This document shows positions 1-5,605 of a stretch of DNA of 29,588 nucleotides, one piece after another. A model generated the notes under the pieces. It saw only the letters and a program-made list of their open reading frames with translations, was not told the DNA's origin and made no database searches. Source of the DNA: a virus; IMG/VR virus record IMGVR_UViG_3300046007_003576, positions 1 to 29,588 of that record; one strand, 5' to 3'. Numbering within the stretch: position 1 is the first letter of the stretch; each line of letters opens with the position of its first letter. Made by a program: the position numbers and the translations under genes.

Positions 1-2
1 AA

Positions 3-878
3 GGCCAAAGATTGGCCGTTGATTTAGCGCAAGGCAATAACGACCTTGGTTCAGCCGATACGATTGGAGTTGTAATTGAAACGATTGCAACCAACCAAGA
101 AGGTTTTATCATGACCGTTGGCCAAATCGAAGGTATCAACACAACTGGAAGTTTGCAAGGTGAAACATGGGCGGATGGTGACGTATTGTATTTAAGTCCG
201 ACTACGGCAGGGCGCATGACCAATATTAAACCAAACGGTTCTACCGGTCACATCGTGGTTCTTGGTTACGTGGAATATTCGCACGCTAATAACGGGAAAA
301 TCTATGTAAAGATCATGAACGGATGGGAGTTAGACGAACTTCATAACGTTTACATTGACCCAGCAACGTTAGCCAATAACGATGTATTGGTTTACGATAG
401 CACTGCAGAACTTTGGCAAAATACCAAACCTTGGTTGATTGGTGCTCCATATACAATTTACAACTCTTCAGCTGCAGCTGCAATAGCTACCACAATAGAT
501 TTCACAATCAATACATCTCAACTTAGAAATGGTAGCACTATTATCTTACAAGGATATATGTCGAGAGCATCAGGAACTGGTACCGCAACTTTTAGCTGGA
601 CTGCTAATTCAAATGCTAATATAGCTTCACAATCTTTTACATCAGGAACACAATATGGTATTCAATTTTATTGGACTGCTAAGTACATATTAGCTACAGA
701 CAGCTTGAGATTTTTTAGAACTCCTACAACATCCTTTGTCAACAATACTACCAACGCTACTACGTTCTTTGATGTGGCAGCATCGGGAGGTGTATTTACC
801 ATAAACTTTAGAGCAACTGTTACTGCAGGATCTATGACAGGAGCAACTGAAAACTTAACCGCTCAAATTATTTACTAA
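3..878 (+). CDS. Phage fibre/appendage structural protein, C-terminal part (5' truncated)
   Basis: The reading frame is open from the first base, so the true start lies outside the window; the TTG at 12 is only an internal codon. The N-terminal part seen here (LAQGNNDLGSAD, then GSLQGETWADGDVLYLSP and YVEYSHANNGKIYVK) is a pattern I know from Bacteroidetes phage tail fibre or receptor-binding proteins, where it sits near the middle of the chain. The last 140 residues are Ser/Thr/Asn-rich and beta-strand-like, as in a receptor-binding tip. The gene at the far end of the window (from 29280) looks like the N-terminal half of the same kind of protein. Codon choice becomes more AT-rich after about 440, which fits an exchanged tip domain. 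The role in host binding is inferred from family resemblance and position. Confidence 0.75.
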   Translation, partial: GQRLAVDLAQGNNDLGSADTIGVVIETIATNQEGFIMTVGQIEGINTTGSLQGETWADGDVLYLSPTTAGRMTNIKPNGSTGHIVVLGYVEYSHANNGKIYVKIMNGWELDELHNVYIDPATLANNDVLVYDSTAELWQNTKPWLIGAPYTIYNSSAAAAIATTIDFTINTSQLRNGSTIILQGYMSRASGTGTATFSWTANSNANIASQSFTSGTQYGIQFYWTAKYILATDSLRFFRTPTTSFVNNTTNATTFFDVAASGGVFTINFRATVTAGSMTGATENLTAQIIY

Positions 879-879
879 T

Positions 880-1008
880 ATGAAATATCAATATTGGAAA
901 GAAGAAAGTGGGGAGTATGTACACTTCTCTGATACAATTCCTGAATCATACGTGAGATTGTTTGAATTAGGTGTAGATGGTAACTACTGGGAAATCTTTG
1001 TACCATGA
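880..1008 (+). CDS. Small acidic hypothetical protein (42 aa)
   Basis: A 42-aa ORF starts one base after the stop of the fibre gene, and its TGA overlaps the ATG of the next gene (ATGA at 1005-1008). This tight coupling on both sides is the main argument that it is real. It begins MKYQYWKEESGEYVHF, is rich in aromatic and acidic residues, and has no membrane segment or signal peptide. I do not recognise a family. Small proteins at this place in phage genomes can be fibre chaperones or lysis accessories, but nothing in the sequence decides this. Confidence 0.6.
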   Translation: MKYQYWKEESGEYVHFSDTIPESYVRLFELGVDGNYWEIFVP

Positions 1009-1304
1009 AGCAGTTACTACATGACCTCGGTATTAACCTCGGCCTATCATTTGCAGGCTTTGCAGGTTCGCTCGTTATGATCGGGAAAAAAGAATTCTCA
1101 TGGAAGAAAGCGTTGGTAAGTATTCCGAGCGGTGTATTTTCTGCAAACTACCTTACCCCGATTGTGGTGGAAGGTTTGGGAATGGAGAACGGATCAGCGG
1201 AATACGGTATTGCTTTTATAATGGGCTACCTTGGATTGAAAGGAACTGAAATTTTTGCAACTAAATTTATCAATAATGAAAAATCTAAAAAACCTGATGC
1301 CTAA
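1005..1304 (+). CDS. Putative holin-like membrane protein (99 aa)
   Basis: The protein has about three hydrophobic stretches (residues about 8-25, 35-55 and 65-85), a short charged loop KKEFSWKKA between the first two, and a charged C-terminal tail NNEKSKKPDA. Size and layout resemble phage holins of the LydA/holin superfamily type, which form inner-membrane lesions and release the endolysin. It overlaps the preceding small ORF by 4 bp and the next membrane protein by 29 bp. An M15 peptidase that could be the endolysin lies about 1.1 kb downstream. The holin call rests on topology and context, not on a diagnostic motif. Confidence 0.55.
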   Translation: MKQLLHDLGINLGLSFAGFAGSLVMIGKKEFSWKKALVSIPSGVFSANYLTPIVVEGLGMENGSAEYGIAFIMGYLGLKGTEIFATKFINNEKSKKPDA

Positions 1305-1527
1305 GAAGGCAAACGAAATGTCGGTGTATGAAAGAGCGACGGCTGAAACCCCTCCATTTTTTAAGAAACTGCGCACTATTGGTATTGTGGTTGGTGTGGT
1401 CGGGGGTGCTTTGGCTACTGCACCAGTTTCGCTACCCGCCTCGATTGTAGCTTTGAGCGGTTATTTGATCACGGCAGGAACAATTATTACAACTGTTTCG
1501 CAAATAACTGTTGACGAAGGAAAATAA
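1276..1527 (+). CDS. Small two-TM membrane protein, holin/lysis accessory candidate (83 aa)
   Basis: The start is placed at the ATG at 1276 (MKNLKNLMPKKANEM) because the in-frame codon at 1255 would overlap the previous gene more. After a basic, charged N-terminus with FFKKLRTIG come two hydrophobic segments, GIVVGVVGGALATAP and IVALSGYLITAGTIITTV, with a short turn between them, ending in a short acidic tail. I have seen similar short proteins (KK-basic N-terminus, small-residue-rich TM hairpin) next to lysis genes in Bacteroidetes phages. It may act as a second holin or antiholin with the protein just upstream. The last codons overlap a promoter-like sequence at 1511-1540. Confidence 0.6.
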   Translation: MKNLKNLMPKKANEMSVYERATAETPPFFKKLRTIGIVVGVVGGALATAPVSLPASIVALSGYLITAGTIITTVSQITVDEGK

Positions 1528-1540
1528 AGTCGTATCTTTG
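1511..1540 (+). promoter_or_regulatory. Bacteroidetes-type promoter
   Basis: TTG at 1511-1513, exactly 19 bp, then TATCTTTG at 1533-1540. This matches the Bacteroidetes housekeeping consensus (TTG/TTTG, 19 bp, TAnnTTTG). It overlaps the end of the small membrane protein gene. Transcription would start near 1547 and meet a terminator at 1591-1617, so it may make a short RNA. Confidence 0.6.
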
Positions 1541-1546
1541 TAGAGC

Positions 1547-1617
1547 AAGCCACGTTTTTTGCGTTGTTTTCGTAGTTTAATTTTTGGTTGAACCCCTGAG
1601 AAATCGGGGGTTTTTTT
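1547..1617 (+). ncRNA. Candidate short RNA of about 70 nt
   Basis: A good promoter (1511-1540) is followed within about 50 bp by an intrinsic terminator (1591-1617), and no credible ORF lies between them. A transcript would be about 70 nt, U-rich in its 5' half and capped by the terminator stem. No known RNA family was recognised. It could instead be a leader whose terminator is bypassed to feed the genes downstream, although those have their own promoter at 1657-1688. The start point is estimated from the promoter position only. Confidence 0.35.
1591..1617 (+). terminator. Rho-independent terminator
   Basis: AACCCC and GGGGTT pair around the spacer TGAGAAATCG, followed at once by a run of seven T. 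It closes the holin/fibre transcript and would also end the proposed short RNA. Confidence 0.8.
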
Positions 1618-1656
1618 ATGCGTTCAAAAAAAAGTTTCATTTTTTTTCGCAAAAAG

Positions 1657-1688
1657 TTTGCACAATTAAATTTTACTCCTTTACTTTG
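1657..1688 (+). promoter_or_regulatory. Early-class promoter sharing TTTGCACAATTAA
   Basis: TTTG at 1657-1660, 20 bp, then TTACTTTG at 1681-1688 (one mismatch to TAnnTTTG). The stretch AGTTTGCACAATTAA recurs in front of the ERF gene and, lacking one T, in front of the gene at 7201, always after an A-rich tract. The first ATG downstream is at 1709. Confidence 0.65.
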
Positions 1689-1708
1689 TAGAACCAAAGA
1701 GAAAAACA

Positions 1709-1849
1709 ATGAACAAAACGCAAACAACCATTTGGGGAATCGTAACGCTTTACGTATTCCTTCTAACCAAAAATCCATTCACACTTATTTACATGGTGTT
1801 TATCGGGGCTTACATTTCAAAAAGAATTCAAACCAAAAAATCCAAATAA
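1709..1849 (+). CDS. Small single-TM membrane protein (46 aa)
   Basis: This ORF starts 20 bp after the -7 element of the promoter at 1657-1688 and ends one base before the ATG of the next gene, so spacing supports it. It begins MNKTQTTIWGIVTLYVFLL and has a hydrophobic core from about residue 8 to 36 with TKNPF in the middle, so either one long or two short membrane segments. It ends in the basic tail SKRIQTKKSK. The positive-inside rule would put the C-terminus in the cytoplasm. Another frame is also open here, but it starts inside the terminator T-run and reads through the promoter. Function unknown; a small lysis or membrane-modifying protein is possible. Confidence 0.65.
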   Translation: MNKTQTTIWGIVTLYVFLLTKNPFTLIYMVFIGAYISKRIQTKKSK

Positions 1850-1850
1850 T

Positions 1851-2225
1851 ATGAAAACAATGAACGACAAACAATTTCCAGTTGACGCTTTGCGCTTTTG
1901 GAAGTTAGCACCCGACACTATTTCCTGCGGTTGGGACATCTTTATTGGCCACGCACATTCTGAGAATATGTGCGACCCCGTAAGCCATTACATTTTCAAC
2001 GATGTAATTACAATCTTCAAACACCTAAGGGGGTACATTGACCACGAAGATAGGCACGTTGGAGAATTGCTTAACGAGGTAATCCGATGGGACTTAAAAA
2101 ATTCAGAACTTTGCGTTACCGATGCAAGTTTCACTGAGCAAATCGGAATCGGTGTAGCGATCAGCTTTAAAATGAATTTCAACACGGTAGAAAACTATTC
2201 AGTCATATTTAGTTATTTCAAATAA
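1851..2225 (+). CDS. Hypothetical protein (124 aa)
   Basis: The ORF begins one base after the upstream stop, and its TAA shares a base with the ATG of the next gene (TAATG), so it is part of the same operon. The protein has no signal peptide or membrane segment. It has a His/Asp-rich middle (IDHEDRHVGEL, residues about 62-72) and several aromatic residues, and ends in a beta-like stretch. A second in-frame ATG (MNDKQF) lies three codons in. I do not recognise the family. Expression from the early-class promoter suggests a role before virion assembly. Confidence 0.6.
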   Translation: MKTMNDKQFPVDALRFWKLAPDTISCGWDIFIGHAHSENMCDPVSHYIFNDVITIFKHLRGYIDHEDRHVGELLNEVIRWDLKNSELCVTDASFTEQIGIGVAISFKMNFNTVENYSVIFSYFK

Positions 2226-2434
2226 TGCGAGAAATTAAACAAATCAAACGGGGGCGAAAACCTGCTCGCCCCTTGGTTTCCACGGCGTTAGCGCAACGAT
2301 GGGAGCAAGTGAGAAATGAACGGAAAATATCCGTACATCGACTTCCAGTTAGCCCACCAACTTACCGAAAGGTAATTAACACGGGGTACTGTGATCAGCA
2401 AACATTGGTAAAACTAACTAAATTCTTTTTATGA
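2225..2434 (+). CDS. Small basic hypothetical protein, possible DNA-binding (69 aa)
   Basis: The protein is strongly basic at the N-terminus (MREIKQIKRGRKPARPL). It continues with a helical region (LAQRWEQVRNERKISVHRLP) and a second helix near the end (DQQTLVKLTKFFL). This resembles a short helix-turn-helix protein with a flexible basic arm, but no clear signature is visible. It shares a base with the gene before it and overlaps the endolysin gene by 4 bp. A role in transcription control is only a guess. Confidence 0.55.
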   Translation: MREIKQIKRGRKPARPLVSTALAQRWEQVRNERKISVHRLPVSPPTYRKVINTGYCDQQTLVKLTKFFL

Positions 2435-2883
2435 TTAGCAAACACATTACACTAAATGAGGCCACAAAGAGCAACACGGCCACACGTTTAGGAATCAACA
2501 ACACGCCAAACGAAGCAACCATTGAAACCATGAAGCTAACCGCCGAAAAGGTATTCGAGCCATTACGGGAAATCGTTGGTGCAATCCGAGTGAGTTCCTT
2601 CTACCGTTCACCTGACCTTAACCGTGCCATTGGTGGAAGCAAAAGTTCACAACACTGCAAAGGTGAGGCAATCGATATGCAAGCGTTAAACACATCGAAC
2701 TTCCAACTATTCGAGGAAGCCTGCAAGCTACCCGACTTCGATCAAATCATTTGGGAGTTTGGCACAAAGCAAGAGCCTGATTGGGTGCATATCAGTTACT
2801 CAAAAACCAATAACCGCAAACAAATCTTACGTGCAACAAAGATCGGAAACCGCACCGCCTACGTGCCCTACCGCAAAGGTTAA
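2431..2883 (+). CDS. Peptidase M15-family endolysin (M15_3 type)
   Basis: The protein carries the zinc-peptidase pattern SSQHCKGEAID (His75, Asp82) and DWVHISY (His120), the ligand set of the D-Ala-D-Ala carboxypeptidase/VanY-like M15 fold. RVSSFYRSPDLNRAIGG (residues 53-69) is the usual segment before the first ligand. At 150 aa it is a single catalytic domain with no signal peptide and no separate wall-binding domain, typical of phage endolysins that cut peptidoglycan peptide links in Gram-negative hosts. It would need a holin to reach the periplasm; candidates lie at 1005 and 1276. It sits in an early-promoter operon rather than next to the holins. Confidence 0.88.
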   Translation: MISKHITLNEATKSNTATRLGINNTPNEATIETMKLTAEKVFEPLREIVGAIRVSSFYRSPDLNRAIGGSKSSQHCKGEAIDMQALNTSNFQLFEEACKLPDFDQIIWEFGTKQEPDWVHISYSKTNNRKQILRATKIGNRTAYVPYRKG

Positions 2884-2891
2884 AAAAATAG

Positions 2892-2922
2892 TTTGCACAA
2901 TTAACTTTCATTTGTATATTTG
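2892..2922 (+). promoter_or_regulatory. Early-class promoter for the recombination operon
   Basis: TTTG at 2892-2895, exactly 19 bp, then TATATTTG at 2915-2922. It carries the shared TTTGCACAATTAA box. The expected transcription start near 2929 lies downstream of the GTG at 2922 and so favours the ATG at 2940 as the ERF start. Confidence 0.75.
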
Positions 2923-2939
2923 TGAACCAAAACAAAATT

Positions 2940-3545
2940 ATGGAAACAATCAAAAACTTGGCGAAAGCTTTGGTTAAAGCAACCGCCCAAATCGAAGGAG
3001 CATCAAAGGACTCCACCAACCCACACTTCCGCAACAAATACGCAGACCTTGCAAGCGTTACGGAGGCAATCAAGAAACCGTTAAACGATAACGGTTTAAC
3101 GTACTCACAAATCATTCACCGCTTAGAAGGTGGCGTGGGTGTAGAAACGCTTATCATTCACGAATCAGGTGAAACTATGAGCAACGGTATTACGTTCGTG
3201 CCTGCACCTAAAAACGATCCACACGGGTACGGCAGTGCGCTAACCTATGCAAGACGCTATTCGCTTTCCGCTTGCTTCGGTGTAATCCAAGAAGATGATG
3301 ACGCTAACGGTGCTACCAACCTACGTACAACGGGCGATATTAACAAGGTTCAGAGCAAAAAGGAAGCTGCACCAAAGTTCGCAAAGGCTGACGAACTGCA
3401 ACCATTCACGGCTGAAAAGTACGCAAAGCTTTTAGAACTTCACGAAACCGACCCCGAGTTATGCAAGAAGTTAGAAGCGCACTACCGCATTACTTCCGAG
3501 GTTAAGGCACAATTCAAAAAAGATACTGGAAAGGATTGGAAATGA
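2940..3545 (+). CDS. erf: ERF-family single-strand annealing protein
   Basis: The hallmarks of the ERF family are present: NPHFRNKYADL (residues 27-37), PHGYGSALTYARRYSL (94-109) and an acidic EDDDAN patch just after it. ERF proteins bind single-stranded DNA and promote annealing, as in phage P22 genome circularisation and recombination. The C-terminal third is a charged linker plus a helical segment. The GTG at 2922 is in frame, but it lies in the promoter -7 element, so ATG 2940 is chosen (201 aa). The gene opens a cluster of small overlapping genes that are probably recombination and replication accessories. The 3' end overlaps the next ATG by 4 bp. Confidence 0.9.
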   Translation: METIKNLAKALVKATAQIEGASKDSTNPHFRNKYADLASVTEAIKKPLNDNGLTYSQIIHRLEGGVGVETLIIHESGETMSNGITFVPAPKNDPHGYGSALTYARRYSLSACFGVIQEDDDANGATNLRTTGDINKVQSKKEAAPKFAKADELQPFTAEKYAKLLELHETDPELCKKLEAHYRITSEVKAQFKKDTGKDWK

Positions 3546-3883
3546 CACACGAAGACAAAATCAAAGTAATCATTGAACTTTATTCAAAGATTAAAAACGC
3601 TGACCTTTCAAAAATGCTCGATATGACTCCCGCATTAATTCTTTATTACGCTCGGAAATACAACCTGAAAAAAGAGGGTGAATTTTTAGAAGATCAAATG
3701 AAACGGAGCATTGCTAAAATGAGAGAAGTAAGAAGATTGCAAAATGAACAATTTAACATTTTAAGAGAAAAAGAATTAACATATTGGGAGCGAGTAAATG
3801 AATTTCGCAAACAGCAAGTTGAAACGCACGGACGTTTCCATCCATTCTTTAAAATGCAACAAAAAAGTCAAGCAAATGGATAA
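3542..3883 (+). CDS. HTH-containing small protein (113 aa)
   Basis: Start at ATG 3542 overlapping the ERF stop (ATGA); the TTG at 3536 is not needed. The N-terminal 45 residues look like a helix-turn-helix of the kind seen in phage proteins that pick up DNA ends or operators (IKNADLSKMLDMTPALILYY, then ARKYNLKK). A long charged helix follows (about residues 50-95, QMKRSIAKMREVRRLQNE), likely a coiled coil. The protein is basic overall. DNA binding is inferred from the HTH pattern; the exact role is unknown. It overlaps the next gene by 8 bp. Confidence 0.65.
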   Translation: MTHEDKIKVIIELYSKIKNADLSKMLDMTPALILYYARKYNLKKEGEFLEDQMKRSIAKMREVRRLQNEQFNILREKELTYWERVNEFRKQQVETHGRFHPFFKMQQKSQANG

Positions 3884-4349
3884 TATCATAACCCAATCAA
3901 ACAACCTGCTTTCGTCCGTAACTGGACGGGAGCAGGTGGAATTGATGCACCAAGAATTTCGCATTCAAATTGAAGAGGGTAATATCAACCCGTTGGAGTT
4001 TGCAATCAAAGCACGCATGATCATTAAGGCCTTAGAGCAAACATTAACCGATACCCAATACCTTGCAATCAATGAGCAGGAAAAACATGGGAAAACGGCC
4101 GAAATGTTTGGAGCGGTGGCCACGACTTCCGAAATGGGTGTGAAGTACGACTACGAAAGTTGCAACGACATTGAATGGATTATTTTGAAGGAGAACGTAG
4201 AACGTACAACCGAAATGCTGAAAGCCCGTGAGAAGTGGTTACGATCACTTACCAAGCCCGAAAACATCGTGGATGCAAACGGGGAAATAATTACTATTAC
4301 CCCACCAATCAAAAGAAGTACAACAACCTTAAAAGTAACAATGAAATGA
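3876..4349 (+). CDS. Conserved phage protein of the recombination cluster (157 aa)
   Basis: The start is taken as ATG 3876 (MDNIITQSNN) rather than the upstream ATG at 3798, which would overlap the HTH gene by 86 bp. The pattern LEFAIKARMIIKALEQTL (residues about 42-59) and a C-terminal DANGEIITITPPIKRSTTTL resemble small phage proteins found next to ERF or RecT genes. In those, a helical N-terminus is followed by a short region with a KYDY core. No catalytic motif is visible. It is probably a DNA-binding or recombination accessory. The assignment is by resemblance and neighbourhood. Confidence 0.6.
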   Translation: MDNIITQSNNLLSSVTGREQVELMHQEFRIQIEEGNINPLEFAIKARMIIKALEQTLTDTQYLAINEQEKHGKTAEMFGAVATTSEMGVKYDYESCNDIEWIILKENVERTTEMLKAREKWLRSLTKPENIVDANGEIITITPPIKRSTTTLKVTMK

Positions 4350-4618
4350 GACCAAGCCCACAACAACTAATCGACTTCATTCAAGGTATTAAACTTAAAG
4401 CCATGGAAGTACACGTTAACGCTGAATACACCGCAAAGAAACTTGACCTTTCAAAGATTAGCCGTTTCGATATTTTAAACCAACGGATGCAACGGTTGTA
4501 CCGTTTACGTTCCCAGTGCATCGAACATAAGGACTTTTTCAAGGCACTCCAAGCCATGCACCTGATCAACCGTGTAGGCTTCGAACTTTCAAAAACATAC
4601 AACTACACTGCACTATGA
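4346..4618 (+). CDS. Hypothetical helical protein (90 aa)
   Basis: ATG 4346 overlaps the stop of the gene before it (ATGA). The in-frame codon at 4235 would overlap that gene by over 100 bp. The protein is basic and almost entirely helical (ILNQRMQRLYRLRSQCIEHK in the middle). It has no motif I recognise. Four-base overlaps on both sides make it part of the ERF operon and suggest it is translated with its neighbours. Confidence 0.6.
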   Translation: MRPSPQQLIDFIQGIKLKAMEVHVNAEYTAKKLDLSKISRFDILNQRMQRLYRLRSQCIEHKDFFKALQAMHLINRVGFELSKTYNYTAL

Positions 4619-4983
4619 ATTACCCCGACCCAACCAAAGAACAGTTAGCGATTACCCGAGCCGTTGTGTTGATGCAAGCCCTTGCAGAAACCTTGGACGA
4701 CCTAAAACGCACCAAGGCCTACCGTCAATCATTAAAGAACAGATTGAACCTTTTAGAGCAAGATTTGTCAGTTTACCTCAATACGTTATCCGTAGCGTTT
4801 TGGGGTGAGGATGAGGAGTTAATGATGCAAATAAGCCGAGGGATTGATGCGGTTACGGGTGCGCTCGCAACGTGGCATCCTGCGCAAATGGCAGTACTGG
4901 AAGACGTCCTAAATCAAATCGAAGAACAATTTAATCAAACAGAAAATGAAATATCAGAAACCAAAATCGAAGGAGGAAATTGA
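4615..4983 (+). CDS. Coiled-coil hypothetical protein (122 aa)
   Basis: The protein has long heptad-like stretches (LDDLKRTKAYRQSLKNRLNL at about residues 27-46, and VLEDVLNQIEEQFNQTENEI near the C-terminus) separated by a short hydrophobic middle (LNTLSVAFWG). It is acidic at the end. The 3' end overlaps the next gene by 38 bp in another frame. Function unknown; a small scaffold or partner protein of the recombination genes is possible. Confidence 0.55.
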   Translation: MNYPDPTKEQLAITRAVVLMQALAETLDDLKRTKAYRQSLKNRLNLLEQDLSVYLNTLSVAFWGEDEELMMQISRGIDAVTGALATWHPAQMAVLEDVLNQIEEQFNQTENEISETKIEGGN

Positions 4984-5155
4984 ATCCTTGAAATGGAAAA
5001 TGAGTTACTTAGAAAACCAATTAACGGGTCAACTATGCGATGAAGAAATGGTACTACGTCAGGAGATCAGCGAAATTAAGCAACTGCTTCGCTCGGTTGA
5101 ATACCCTGAACGTCCGACCGATTCAAACTTTGAATGTTTTGGATGCGGTTCGTAA
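4946..5155 (+). CDS. Small coiled-coil protein with Cys-rich C-terminus (69 aa)
   Basis: The N-terminal 55 residues form a charged coiled coil (EEIESLKWKMSYLENQL). The tail ends FECFGCGS, a CxxC-like pair that could bind metal or form a disulphide. It starts 38 bp inside the gene upstream, so it may be translationally coupled. I do not recognise it. The overlap is long for a phage gene but the reading frame has normal composition. Confidence 0.5.
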   Translation: MKYQKPKSKEEIESLKWKMSYLENQLTGQLCDEEMVLRQEISEIKQLLRSVEYPERPTDSNFECFGCGS

Positions 5156-5188
5156 GGTTTAAACTGACAAGACAAATACAAGAAAAAC

Positions 5189-5440
5189 ATGAAAACATCA
5201 ATTTACCACAGAACCTTTGCTTTTGCTTATGTGCTGTTAGTAGCTGTTATTTTTTGCGGTTGTGGAAACGGGACAACTGCAAAAGAGCAACCTATTGAAC
5301 AAAAAAAAGACTATCATGGCTACAAATTAATTGTGATAGATAGCTGTGAGTATTTAGAAGCAGGTGGAGTGCCAAGAGATTGGACTGTGCTAACTCACAA
5401 AGGAAACTGTAAATTTTGTGCAGAACGTAGCAAAAAATAA
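5189..5440 (+). CDS. Small putative lipoprotein (83 aa)
   Basis: The N-terminus has a basic start (MKTSIYHR), a hydrophobic stretch (FAFAYVLLVAVIF) and a lipobox-like FCGCGN with the lipid-carrying Cys most likely at residue 25. The mature part contains YKLIVIDSCEYLE and ends TVLTHKGNCKFCAERSKK. This HKGNCK-type tail is familiar from small proteins in Bacteroidetes phages. It should sit in a host membrane facing the periplasm. Phage-encoded lipoproteins can block superinfection, but no direct evidence for that is visible here. The gene ends the ERF operon, just before the promoter and leader of the replication initiator. Confidence 0.65.
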   Translation: MKTSIYHRTFAFAYVLLVAVIFCGCGNGTTAKEQPIEQKKDYHGYKLIVIDSCEYLEAGGVPRDWTVLTHKGNCKFCAERSKK

Positions 5441-5472
5441 TTGCTACTAAATCATTTATTGCCGCACATTTA

Positions 5473-5504
5473 TTTCGCTTATTAAACAAATCATGCTATC
5501 TTTG
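5473..5504 (+). promoter_or_regulatory. Promoter for the replication initiator leader
   Basis: TATCTTTG at 5497-5504 fits TAnnTTTG. The upstream element is weaker (TTTCG at 5473-5477, about 19 bp before). It lacks the TTGCACAATTAA box of the early class. The start point would be near 5511, leaving a leader of about 95 nt. Confidence 0.5.
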
Positions 5505-5518
5505 AAGCAGATTAATAC

Positions 5519-5605
5519 ACCGATGAGACAGATCGGTTTCAACAACATAAAGCCCTCTATTTGGTTTGCACTGTCTCTGCATTCCATTTAGGGGGTTAAT
5601 TTTTT
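5519..5605 (+). promoter_or_regulatory. Two-hairpin RNA leader with complementary loops (kissing-loop candidate and attenuator)
   Basis: Hairpin 1 is ACCGAT (5519-5524), loop GAGACAG (5525-5531), ATCGGT (5532-5537). Hairpin 2 has AGCCCTCTA (5551-5559) pairing with TAGGGGGTT (5589-5597). It then has a TT/TT internal loop, TGG/CCA, another TT/TT internal loop and TGCA/TGCA, closing on loop CTGTCTC (5571-5577). The two 7-nt loops are exact reverse complements, so they could form a kissing complex. Hairpin 2 is followed by TTAATTTTTT and then the ATG at 5606, so it also looks like an intrinsic terminator placed directly before the initiator gene. All pairings are read from the sequence; the regulatory role is inferred. 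No known riboswitch family was recognised. Confidence 0.6.

Noticed and set aside
1618-1854. A + strand ORF of 78 aa beginning in the terminator T-run
   Set aside because: It starts at an ATG inside the terminator tail, runs through the early promoter and is very basic; the 46-aa ORF in another frame (1709-1849) fits the promoter and the spacing to the next gene.
2922-2939. GTG at 2922 as the start of the ERF gene
   Set aside because: It lies within the -7 element and upstream of the expected transcript start; ATG 2940 fits better and keeps the usual ERF N-terminus.
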